Source: Isoetes taiwanensis (taxonomy: Eukaryota; Streptophyta; Lycopodiopsida; Isoetales; Isoetaceae). From it: DNA of 64,000 bases. The DNA lies in contig JAJEKV010000036.1 in assembly GCA_021234155.1 (NCBI GenBank), positions 11,731,426 through 11,795,425 on the forward strand, read 5' to 3'. Shown one piece after another: positions 1-18,010 of this stretch. The notes beneath the pieces were generated by a model, which saw only the letters and a program-made list of their open reading frames with translations, was not told the origin of the DNA and searched no databases. How positions within the stretch are numbered: the first letter of the stretch is position 1; each line of letters begins with the position of its first letter. The position numbers were made by a program, and so were the translations under genes.

Positions 1-4705
<4,705 letters not shown>

Positions 4706-5012
4706 GCTTGAATGACGCTATCGGCGAAGATTTTCTTGCCTCGAAGGTGTGGGGGATGGATTCTTTAGAGATTTCGAATGGAAATGGGACGCGGGAAGAA
4801 GAGCTCGAAATATCCCATATCACTCATTTTGAAGCCGGAGACAAATAGGAGGGAAAAATTCTGGCGGGGGAGGGAGAAACAGCTCGAAACGGCCGCTGTT
4901 AAGGCCCGAGGAAGCTCATCTCTCATCTTCTCTCGGCCTATACGTGATGGTAGAAATTGTCTCGGCCAGATAGCGCGAGAGACAATTTTTTTTTGATCAT
5001 GTGGCCAACCTA
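4706..5012. other. No gene seen
   Basis: Spacer between the Harbinger-like fragment and a GGGA tract. A partly self-complementary stretch at about 4946-4985 (TGTCTCGGCC... and its imperfect complement) could be the remains of a transposon end. Nothing else is supported. Confidence 0.4.
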
Positions 5013-5083
5013 AGAGAGGGAGGGAGGGAGGGAGGGAGGGAGGGAGGGAGGGAGGGAGGGAGGGAGGGAGAGAGAGAGAGAGA
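5013..5083. repeat. (GGGA)n followed by (GA)n
   Basis: GGGA repeats to about 5068, then GA repeats to 5083. On the minus strand this is (CT)n then (CCCT)n, immediately 3' of the LINE at 5084-9448. Confidence 0.97.
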
Positions 5084-5824
5084 TTTATTTTCCATCTATG
5101 AGGCCATCAGGCCTATTAGATGTTTCAAAAAAAAAGTACATACATTTTCAGCTGTACATGCTAGAGTGTACCCCCTGCTGGGATATCACTGCTCTCTCTC
5201 TCCGAACTCCTCTTAAAATCATCCGAAGTTGTTTGTAATCTTGTGCCTCAATAATATACTTTCCTACTATATTGCTTGTATATGAGAAGAAGTCTAGCAA
5301 AGACATAGCCTTTAGTCCAAGTTTATCCCGTAGATTTCGAGATATGTCGGACAATGTAAGAGAAAATGTGCCTCATCCGTTCTCCGTGAAAATCCCCCAT
5401 CGCCCAACTTCAACCCCTAAGTGATGTGAGCTCAATCGCATTCGACAGATAGCATGTCTCTTTTTTATTGATATTTAGTCTTTCAGGTAGCCCATCGGCT
5501 CTAGACTAGGGTTCATATGCTATTTATATTCCATCATTTTGGTGCCTGCATTCTGCCAAAGCTTATACTGCACGCATATCTTAACCCATTCTCTGATCTT
5601 GTTTTTTCCATGGGGCATATTCTCGATGTTCATTCCCCATTTGTTAAGCCACTTTTTAACCTCCGCATACCATCCCTTGGCTTCACTCTCTTGCCACGCT
5701 TAAGTATGGGAGGCTATCGCCTTTCAATTTTCTGGACCTTGCTAAAATAATGAAGAGTCCGAATGCTGCTTCTCCTTCCAAAGGGCATCATACCTGTCTC
5801 TCCTAGGATGATCTCATAGGGTGT

Positions 5825-7464
5825 CTATATCTTTACCCCCAGTTTTGATACCAAGAACTTTTTCTGAATTTTTTCCACTCGTTTCCACATGTCTAAAGAG
5901 AGCCCTGGTCCCCATATTTCACACCCGCACAGCACCACTGCTTGCACAAGGGTCTTGTACAACATTCTTTTGAGACCGAAGTCCATAATTTCTGCTTTTC
6001 TACATTTCCTTTGCATAGAGAAGAGTGCTCTGAGGCCACTATCTGTTCTATGCTCCACTGCCCTATTCCACTTATAGTTCTGGTCAACCAACAATCCTAG
6101 GTATTTGTAGGTTGTGGCAACCTCTATTCTCTCCTCTTTGTAATAGAAGTTATAGTCCATTGACCTAGTGCCAAAAACGATGATCTTAGTCTTACTAAGA
6201 TTCACACTCATTTGCATTTTGTCACAAAAGGAAGCAAGTACAGTTATATGATGTTGCATGTCCTTTTCACTCTTGGCCAACATGACTATGTCATCTGCAT
6301 ATAAGAGCAATGAAAGTACATACCCTCCTAGCTTTGTCCCCTCACCTCCATGTTGTAAGATCCAAGTCTCCAATTCATCAATGAATATGCCAAATAGTGT
6401 AGGTGAAAGCAGACAGCCTTGCTTCACGCCTATGTTACTGTCGATCTTCTCCTGGCACTGTTCAACAAGCAGGAACGACAATTGTGCCCACACCTTCTCA
6501 TATAATTGCAACACTGCATATCTAAAATGTGCTGGAACCCCAATTTTCTCCATTCTTACCCATAAGCCTTCTCGTCTAACTGTATCGAATGCTTTTGTTA
6601 GATCAACAAAGAGGGCAAAAAGAAGCTTTTTCATCTTCTTTACAGAGTCCATAGCTGCTCTTAAGGTGAGAAGGTGATCGATGGTGGATTTTTTGGGATG
6701 AAACCCTGCTTGCCCTTTGGCCCCGACCTCATTTGTTTCCGCCCATTTACTAATTTTTTGCTCCATAATTGAGGCAAACAGCTTAGAGAAAAGGCTGCCA
6801 ATCATAATCATTCTATAATTGTTGGGATCTTCTTCATCTCCTGCCTTGTGTATAGGAACTACTCGGCTTATACCCCAGGATGGTGGGAAACCTTCTATTA
6901 GTGCAGCATTTAGCATCGTGAGAACAACTGATTGAACAGTTGGTCCTGCCCATTTTAGCATTTCAGATGCAAGCCTAGATGCATTAACAGCTTTACCATT
7001 TGCTAGTTTCACTATTCCTTCTTCTATATCTCCCTCTGATAGCTGTAAGTTGTTTTCTGCTTTCTCCGTCCTGCCATCCATCCCGTCAATATGGTATGTT
7101 TATGTAAGTGAGCAACTAGTACCTTCGCATCCAGCTTATGAGCGCTCCCTTGCTTATTTTTTAAATGGTTCGAGAAACGTTTTGGATCCTTAATCAGCTC
7201 TTTGACCATGTGCTCCTGTCTCCTTCTGATATGCTCCCTTTTTTTCTGCCTGAGTAGTTTGACATATCTCCTTTTTGCATCTGCCTTACTATGTTTTGGT
7301 GTTTTCTTATATTCTTCCCTACTTTTCTTGCAATCCATATCAAACCAAGTATTACAGGGCAAACCCTTCCTACTCCTGACAGAGCTAAAGCATGTGGTAG
7401 CCGTCTCAATTAGCATTTCTGTGAGAGTATCATTGATCTCTACTGCTGTATCTGGCCATATCAT
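5825..7464 (-). pseudogene. LINE ORF2 reverse transcriptase
   Basis: Two overlapping frames (7464-7024 and 7081-5825) joined by a frameshift near 7080. They hold the endonuclease-RT linker (MIWPDTAVEINDTLTEML), a Lys/Arg-rich stretch, and the RT core: KLANGKAV, GAKGQAGFHPKKSTIDHLL, the catalytic LFVDLTKAFDTVRREG, SNIGVKQGCLLSPTLFGIF, the catalytic LLLYADDIVMLA, then SVNLSKTKIIVFG and TYKYLGLLVD. All RT motifs are intact, including YADD. The reading ends at a TAG (5827-5825) where the sister copies have Gln, so the domain may have been lost only recently. Confidence 0.88.
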
Positions 7465-8348
7465 CTTTTGTGCTTTCTATTCACATGCTTCTTCAAATTT
7501 GTCTGCTTTATTGTGGTTCATTCTCAGATGATGTGACACTTTTTCCTGCTGTCCTGCTGCAGCAGTAGCTTTGGTGGCAATTTCTAATGTGATTACTAGT
7601 GGCACATGATCAGATTTTGGTCGTTCTTCCCCCGCTACAAATTCTTGAACGATATCAATCATATGTATAGTGCTAATGACTAAGTCCACTACACTGGACC
7701 CTCTACCTCTAGAACCACTAGACGTGCACTTTTGAGTGCCAGCAAACTTTGCAATGCCATTATAGACTACCATTCCCAGTCCCCCACACATATTAAGCAG
7801 ACGCCCACCTTGGGGCGTCACATACCCATACATATCATCTGTACACTTGGACAAACCTGCACTACGGATATCCTCATCATCTAATCTCTCCATCCATATT
7901 GGTTCTCCAAACATACTGGTTACATATGCCTGTTTATTTGCAATTCTTCCATTAAAATCGCCTATCAGAACGATTTCACCACTTCCCATGAGCCCTATAA
8001 TCTCTTGCTCCAGATTGTGAAAAGGATCATCACGATCCATAGTATCGTCATCGTATGTAGGGGATTCCCTGGGTGGAAAATAACAACCTGCTATGTATGT
8101 TTTTCTGTGTTTTCCAAGTATTTCAATAAAAATGAATTGCTTTTTGCTGTTTTGCTTTTTCGAAAGCACACATTCTTTGAGAATGTCTTTGAGATAGCAA
8201 GCAATGCCTCCAAATCCTTTATGATGCCATCCTTTCTTATTCCAGGCAGAATGTATCACTGTGTAACTAGGTATTTCTGGAAGGCCCATCTCTTCATGCT
8301 CATGGGTTTCAACTAAGAACAAAACATCCCAAGAGTTGAGAACATCAC

Positions 8349-10911
<2,563 letters not shown>

Positions 10912-12550
10912 AATCTTAGACCCTGCCTTTATCGGCTTCTGTGAGGTGTTAAGCTCAGGGACATCACCATCGTGGTATACTGCAGTCAAGACTCCATTGA
11001 CATCAAAAATTACAAGTTTGATGGGCCCGTCTAGATCCCAGTTTGAGTTTGGCTCTGACCAGATTTCTTGATTGAGATCCAGAGCCGAGATCCTTATTCT
11101 TTCATGTCCTTTTTCGTTGGTTCCACTGTCTTTTACTGGACTATCTTTTTTGGATGCAGTGCCCTCCTGTGCAATTGAATCGCCAGCAGGTCCCTGTGAT
11201 CGTGACAATGATCCTGATTGATTTCGCTCGATGTCCCTGGAATGATGAAGGCCATCAGTTACGAAAGGAGGTTCTCAACTCACGAGTCGAGAAAGGATTC
11301 ATGTGAGAAATTGGAAAAATGTTAAGACTTGGAAGTCGAGAAACCCTCGAAAAAATAAACTCACTTCAGTCGAAGATTCTCCATTATTTGTTCCGATGTG
11401 AGTTCCTCTAAACCTTCGATATCTCTGTCATCTTTATCTCCCTGGTTGTCATCTTTATCTCCGTCATCTTCGTCCTTACTACTTCCAACAGTCTTCCTGT
11501 ATTGAAAATGGTAATGAAGCAGATCCATGTATGATGTAATGGTCTCAACCAGGTCCTTGTTCCCAACCACAGATATTGGTTTCATTCCATAGAGCATAAC
11601 CTCTTGAGAGAACAAGCCATTCATATACCACTTCGCATATAATCTAATCTCCCTCGACCAAGCTTGTAATGAAGTACTTGATAACTCTCGGGGGGATAAG
11701 AATTCTATGTATTAGACCTGCCGCACCATCAGTGCTGACTTTGTCAAGCGATGTCACATCCTCCATAAACCTGTCGCTCTTCTAGGGTTCCATATGCTCC
11801 TGAGAAATCATGAACTTATCGACATAGTGGTGCTCACTTGACCGCCACTTGTCCAAGTCTGCATTTGACCTTGAAACCAGAACCAAAATTATATTGCCAA
11901 AACTTGGTGCCTTTGGCAGGCCAAGTCTACACTCATGTTCCAGCTCGTATATGGAATACAAGACTTTGTTACTGAAATAAATATCTGATGCCCACTATGA
12001 GATAGCAGTTGTCTCATGATTGCTTGGCATACAGAAGATAAGGAAACTGGAAGTATCTAGCTCGGTCCCAAGAAGGGAGGGGAGCTATCGTCCATCTTAA
12101 ATGACACCACCCCGAATCCAAGCTTTCACTTCAGAAGTGCCATAGCACATCCAGGAAAGGGGGCGGTTTTGACGTTCCGTTTAAGCTTCATGTTGATGTA
12201 GGGTTGGCATAGTCGGTTCAACTCCTTGTCATCCTCATCAAGTGCGGACTTCTCTTTATAATAATCAAAATCATGGCATGCATTGGATGCAATATTGCAG
12301 AATTCTATGATGCCTTCTTCCAACGCACGTCGTCTCTTCAGGACTGTGGCTTTCTCGACTCGCGAGTCGAGAATCGTCCTGGTGCAGGCTGAGTAAAATA
12401 CTTTATATAGCTGGCACTTGCTGCTATTGTATTCTGACAGTGGGTAATGTTGGCAAGCTCGGTAGTTGGTATATTCGCTGAGAGAACTCTGCACTTTCGC
12501 TTGGAATACCGATCCTTAATCCTTTGTGGGACCTCCTTTTCTGTCTGCAA
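10912..12550 (-). pseudogene. Broken 'DGQH-HAD' family gene, middle part (left copy)
   Basis: Inverted copy of 57,324-59,105. The pieces, in gene order, are: a segment after the DGQH motif (12550-12360); the frame 12494-12126 ending CAMALLK; a deleted block; the 87-codon frame 11624-11361, with an Asp/Lys-rich tail; and the exon leading into the HAD motif, entered through a splice acceptor at about 11,240. A perfect palindrome at 12352-12373 marks a frame change. The upstream DGQH exon itself is missing, because the duplication ends at 12550. Confidence 0.6.
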
Positions 12551-13528
12551 AATAATGTCATACTTGGGGGTACGATTACGGTAGTTCCGGATACAAGCCA
12601 GGATGATCATGCAAGCTCAGATTCAACCACTGAGGTTAGGAATCAAAACCCTGAGATAGCTTTCATAGAAGAGAACATGTTCGAACTAAACTGTGGAGTT
12701 GATGCCTCTGGCAGTAATCCGGGAAGTGAAGTAGACGCTACGATTGCTGGAGATGACCACAAAGGCTCTCATGATGAAAGGTAATTCACGCCAGGCGCGA
12801 TATGTAAAATACTTCTGACGGACAAAACGCGCTTGGCGTGTATTGCAGACAATTTTTGTATGGTTAACTCTTTGTTTTCCATGGTTTAGGGCTCCACCTG
12901 CTTGTGACAAAATCATTGTCTTCGATCTGAATGGTGTCCTGTGTAAAACGTTTTCGAAGAAGCTTATTAACAGGGACGACTTCGAACAAGTCCCTCTAGA
13001 ATCGAATACTAAGTGGATCTATCCTTGCCCACACTTAGAAGATATGATGAATGAGACGTTCAGATTGTTTCGAGTTGCCATTTGGTCCTCAATAGAACGT
13101 AGAAATATTGATAAAGTTCTTAGGGTGTTACCAGGAATGAATCGAGACGTGTGACGATTTGGGACCAAACTAAGTGTACAAAGTTTCCACATCCAAGAGA
13201 TCCAGATGGCAAACCGGTCTTCGTTAAACATCTTGGTACTATGATGGATCAGCTTGGCATTCAAAAGAAAGAGGACATCATAATAGTAGATGATGATGCT
13301 CTTAAGCGCTTTTATAATCAAGGTCAGGCTCTAAATCCACCAAGTTATACTCCACTAGATTACTCAACAGATGAGTTTCTAGTACTATTCATGTCCATCA
13401 TGAGTGGCTTGGCTGCTGGTAAAACAGTATCAGATGTTGTCCAAATGCATCCAGAACTAGATCGGACTAAGGAGATGGATCCCTATCTTGAGAGTTATTT
13501 GACAAAGAAAGGACTAGTCCCTCCATGA
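12524..13528 (+). pseudogene. FCP1/SCP-like HAD phosphatase gene fragment, frameshifted
   Basis: Two exons are visible. Exon A (to 12781) encodes an acidic linker ending DDHKGSHDE, with donor GTAATT at 12782. The acceptor TTTAG at about 12889 opens exon B with ACDKIIVFDLNGVLCKTF (HAD motif I, DLNGVL), PCPHLEDMMNE and FRVAIWSSIERRNIDKVL (motif II region). A one-base deletion near 13,148 shifts the frame. The rest follows from 13,151: TIWDQTKCTKFPHP, IIIVDDDALKRF (motif III/IV region), ending at TGA 13,526-13,528. This matches plant FCP1-homology proteins, which remove phosphate from proteins. The linker's upstream end is replaced by the inverted arm at 12,550, so the gene is truncated as well as frameshifted. 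Confidence 0.72.
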
Positions 13529-15353
13529 TGTAATCTTCATATCAAGTGAATACAATGTAAAAAGTGTTCTGTGTATATTGATGTATTGTTATCTACAAAT
13601 CAAACACTACATTCTTCTCACTAAAACAAGAAAATGTTAAACCACCCACTACTATAATGTAAAAATTTGCAACCTTGCAAAACAACATGTCACACACCAC
13701 AACACTATATTGAAAAATGGGTATGCAAAAGTGGCGTGCTTTTGAAACAGACAAAAATCCAATTTAAATGAATGATGGTTAATAGGGTTTGGAGCATTTT
13801 CTATCCATCTTTCGTTTTGATGTTGTGGTTTGCCAAATGAAATAAAATTCTAGAAAACATGTTGTAACCTAAGGAACCAAAGGTTCTGCATTCAATAGGC
13901 AGTTGCAGTTGTTTATGTTTGGACCTTTGTCTTTGATATTCTTAGAGGAATGTGATGGATGCAACATTTCATTTTGAACACATCACCACCAAAAACAAAA
14001 ATGCATCACTAAGAAGTAAACAATAAGACATGCATAGCAGGTTTCCAACCCAAATAAGTAAAAATGTCATTCAAAGATACTCTAAAATTTTCTTTCCCTT
14101 CTCGCGAAGCTTTTGAAAACATGGCTCTTGGTCTATGAATTTGTAACTTAGATGAGAAAGATAGAAATAACCATGTTATAAAATAATGGAAATGACAACA
14201 TATATGAATTTGCACCCCTTGAATTTATAAATCATTTTCTTATTAACTTTTGAATTCAATGTCTGGAAAAAAGCTAATAAACTTTTAAATTTTCTTTCCT
14301 TTATGTGCACATTAGTTTCAACCCTTTGCAAACCCCCCGTTTGGCATTTTGTTTAGTCATCTAAGCACCCAAGTCTTTAGGGTAGCTGGTTTGAACTTGC
14401 CTCCCTATGTTATGCATCAGCTCAAACTCGATCCTAGACCACCCCATTTCTTTTGCTTGGTAAGAATTATGGATTACATTTCGAAACCATTCCACCTTTG
14501 TTTGTTTACCATAGGCTAGAAGGACATTTTTTGCCACTAATTGTTATTTTTCCATTGTTGCATCAACCCTTCTCACATTGCTTGTCAACATGATCTTGCT
14601 GAATTGCAAAGAATGCCACTCACATTGAACAACCGAAGAACATTTACTGGAGCAATTGGTTGAAGGACCATCTTGCCTTCCTTCCTTCCTTCCTTTTAAA
14701 AGCAAATTGACTCACATGCTATGTACCTTAATTGGTTGCAAATGATTATTCCCTTGGGCCACCTCACCTCCTCTCAAACCTTGGCATTATCCAAACCACT
14801 CCTCGCGTTTCTCAACCATACAGAATTCGTGAGCTCAACCATTAAGGACTTGTTAGCCTCTTGTGCAGCTATTGTGGATAGTAAGAAGCCATTTGTTTAC
14901 ATGTTCCCTAGGTGTGGTTCCTAAGGCCGGTAACGAATATTACCTTATATTTTATAGTCGACCTAAAATATGTCAATTGCTTTCTTGCGCAAACACCTTT
15001 CAAATATGAGACACATATCCAATGTTGTCATGGTACTAAGAACTGAAGATGACACGTTCACTTTGGATTTACATTCCAGCATAATCATATTGACATTCAT
15101 CTTGATTTCTGGACGTATCTTGGATTTGAATTTGATGGGACCTTTTTCATGTTTACATCCTTAGATTTTGGCCTTTCGAGGGCATGTTTTGATTTCACTA
15201 CGTTCATTCGACAGCTAGTTTTCCACTGGCAGTCCCTAGGTTTTACATGCATTGATAGTGTATGACTATATTATTAATATAACATAAATTCAATTAAACA
15301 AATGGAGGAGAAGGAGAGATCTACCAATGCAAGGAAGAAAGGAAGGAAGGTAT
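13529..15353. other. No gene seen
   Basis: AT-rich sequence downstream of the HAD pseudogene. A few short frames (for example 14721-14924 and 14970-15164) show no recognisable motif. A small CTTCC repeat lies near 14,672-14,694. It probably contains unrecognised old repeat sequence. Confidence 0.4.
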
Positions 15354-15785
15354 TTTTATCGTCCACGGAGACCAATCGGTCTATGGGACCCAATACAAAA
15401 GCGCAGCAAGCGGATTACTACCCGGATTAAAAAACCCCCGCTCTGAAGGGTTTTCGAGGGAAAAACCGTGGCAGCAATCAGCCTGCTGACAAACTGTTCC
15501 AATATACGAAATGCAAAACCACACAAATATATACACTCATGTACCGTACCCATAGTGCCTGATCAACGAGCAGCCAGGCGGGGGCAAAGGTGGGCTTGCA
15601 GATCCAGTACCTCCTGAATGTATGACCCTAGGGCACGTACTGACGGTGTGTTCATCAGCAAATGTAGGGGCAAGTCCGGCCGTACTAAGGGAACGTATCT
15701 GGCCTGGCCCGGATGTGACTGAATCCTGGGCAACTCTGGAAAGTGTGAGACTCATCCTCAATGGCACCCATTTGACATCACTGAC

Positions 15786-16154
15786 CAGTGTTGTTCAAAT
15801 ACGCGTATTTTTTAAAAATGCATACGTACCCTCCCGTACCGTACGGTACACGTATTTTTTAAAAAATACGCTTAATGCTTTTTTCAAAAAAACAGACACT
15901 GTTTTCTCAAAATAGACTCAATCTGCACCCAGTAGGATTCGAACCTGGGCCTTCCAGATAACAAACAAACATGCTAACCAACTTTCCAACAGTTTGTTTG
16001 TGTTTATATTGCATAATTTGTTATATTTAAGCTTTTTTTCAATTTTTTTTAAAAACGTATTTTAAGCACTTTAAGTACGTATTGTATAAAATACGTATTT
16101 TTTCAAAAAATACGTCCGAAACGTACGGAACGTATCACGTACGGGACAACATTG
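15786..16154. mobile_element. hAT-type MITE, 369 bp, inserted in the LINE
   Basis: It is flanked by an exact 8 bp target duplication TCACTGAC (15778-15785 and 16155-16162). The imperfect terminal inverted repeats are CAGTGTTGTTCAAATACG on the left and CAATGTTGTCCCGTACG on the right, read inward. An 8 bp duplication and CA(A/G)TG ends are hallmarks of the hAT superfamily. Subterminal CGTATTTTTT/AAAAAATACG and CGTACGG palindromes are abundant at both ends. There is no coding capacity, so it would depend on an outside transposase. Removing it rejoins the LINE sequence. Confidence 0.88.
15921..15995 (-). other. tRNA-like sequence inside the MITE
   Basis: The minus strand reads GTTGGAAAGTTGGTTAGCAT, then about 20 bases, then CCCAGGTTCGAATCCTACTGGGTGCA in two adjacent parts. 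GGTTCGAATCC is a perfect Pol III B box / T-loop core, and TTGGTTAGC resembles a D-arm/A box at the usual spacing. The T stem pairs only in its inner part and no acceptor stem forms, so this is a tRNA relic or a SINE-like promoter, not a working tRNA. Confidence 0.6.
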
Positions 16155-18010
16155 TCACTGACAGAGCCTGTCTTGGCGGGGTTCCCCAATCCACCTGTCT
16201 GTCTCGATGCGGAGATGGTGGGCACCTGTGCGAATGGAGGCAATGAGTCTGTGCTTTTTCAGGGGCAGCTGGGAACGCAGGTAGAGCTGCGGGCCCTGGG
16301 CCAACGCGAGGTTGATGTGCTTTTTGTAATGGGCCGTTTTGACCTGCTCTAGAGCGCCGGGGTCCCAGAGCTTGCCAAGGAAGCAAGCGTCCAGGTATTC
16401 CCTTAAAGCTGCCACGACCGCCTCTCGTGGGTCCCCGCACGCACATTGTTCCCCGTGACGCTCCATCATCGGCGAACCGATCTCTCTTACCCTCCAACAG
16501 GCTCCTGAGCCCGGGCCCATTGCCACAACGTAGTTAGTCGCGGGAGCCGAAAGCATCACCCATATTAACCACTTTCTGAAAGTAGACGATGTGTCTATCA
16601 AGGGCTGCCCGCTGAAGTGGCAAGAATCCAGTTTCCTGCAGCAGAATCTGATAGGGGACTGAAGGTTTCACCCCAAGTGCCCGTGCCAAAAATGCCTTCT
16701 CGCACTGCTCCAAGTCATTCCGTGTCGCCAAAAGACGGCAGGGGGCCCCAAACCTCGACCCGTCGCATTTAAGGACAGCTCGACCCGGCCCAAAAAAGAT
16801 GTGGACCGATGGCCCCAATCATAGAGCTCTACCTAGTGACTGTTGTTACAAGATGGCATAAAGCGCTTTCCGGGCTGCCACACCGCAAGCGGATGGACGC
16901 CTCCCAACAGAGCGAGGAGGGGAACTCCACCCCTAGGTACTTGTAGGTGGGCGACCACAAGCCGCCCCTCGATATGTGAGTGCGGGGAGGTGTGGGGTGG
17001 TGTGAAGAGGATATGAGAACCACCCCGGTCTTGGCCGATTCACGTGCATGTTCAGAAATCGGCGAGTATCGTGTCTAGGGCATTCGATGAGACCGCATAG
17101 CTTCGGGTGTGGGGCGTAAGGTCAACATCGCCCCGCAAGATAAATGAGCCGGGCGGATGACCCGGTGCAAAAGTCAGATGCCATCCCCCATGCTCGCAGA
17201 AGCCGTGGCTCTTAACCGGTCAATGTAGAGGCCAAAAAGTGTTGGTGAGAGGGGCAGCCCCCGCCGACCCCCGATACTACCGGTGAATGCTTGGCCCGCG
17301 GCCGCATCCCCGCCAAAACAACTCTCATATAGCCTGTATATGGCATTCTCGCACGTGCAGCCGCAGCCCGGGGCTTGACGCAGTCTAGCCCATAGCTTTT
17401 CCCGGGACCAGACGAAAAGCCTTCGAAGTCCACAAAGCAAAGAATACAAGTCCCGGCCGATGGTTTCTACCGCCTTCAATCGCCCGCGAATTTAAAGATA
17501 TGGTCAATCGCTGAGTGGCGGGTCTAAAGCCTCGCTTTGTGTGAGGGCTCGCGACATCTCGGCCGCCTCGCCCGGGGCCGGGTCAACCGGCCGCCGAGAA
17601 TGCCACCAACGCTTTGGCAAATACCGAATCGACCATGATCGCCCTGGGTAATTGGCCTGGACAAAGGTGGGTCGCCCACCAGGAATGGGGACAACCCCGC
17701 TTGTGGTCCATTGTCGGGGAAACATTCCCGCAATGCTCGCTGGAACGGTGGTAGTGAGGATCGGCACCGGCCGCCGCCCGCCCATTTGAGTAACTCGGCC
17801 CGCATACCGCCGAGGTCACCGCCTTTCCATTAGCCACCGCAAGGTGCCCTCACAACATCCTCCTCCGAGAACCAATGGGGGCCATCCCTGGGGGGTATGG
17901 GCGGCGCCCCTCGGGTGGGTCATAGAGTTGCTGCAAGTACTGCTCCCACTGCCCGGGTGTGATGTCCCCTGTAGGCTGGGCTGGCCTTCGAAGCACTCTG
18001 CACCAAGGAG

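Larger units (their letters stand above)
15354..18010 (-). mobile_element. Old GC-rich LINE, split by a MITE
   Basis: The minus strand carries heavily decayed RT sequence. A piece near 17,820-17,600 holds ANGKAVTSAV and RAELLKWAGGG (the pre-RT block), and a piece at 17,479-17,174 holds REKLWARLRQ, IGGRRGLPLSPTLFGLYIDRL (RT motif). Post-RT pieces run down to about 15,540. The 3' end at 15,354-15,480 shares a ~110 bp block with 34,097-34,212. It is much richer in G+C than its neighbours, so it is either a different LINE lineage or one with another history. No frame is intact. Confidence 0.7.

Noticed and set aside
15921-15995. Functional tRNA gene on the minus strand
   Set aside because: The B box is perfect, but the T stem pairs only in part, no acceptor stem forms, and it lies inside a MITE. 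Kept as tRNA-like only.
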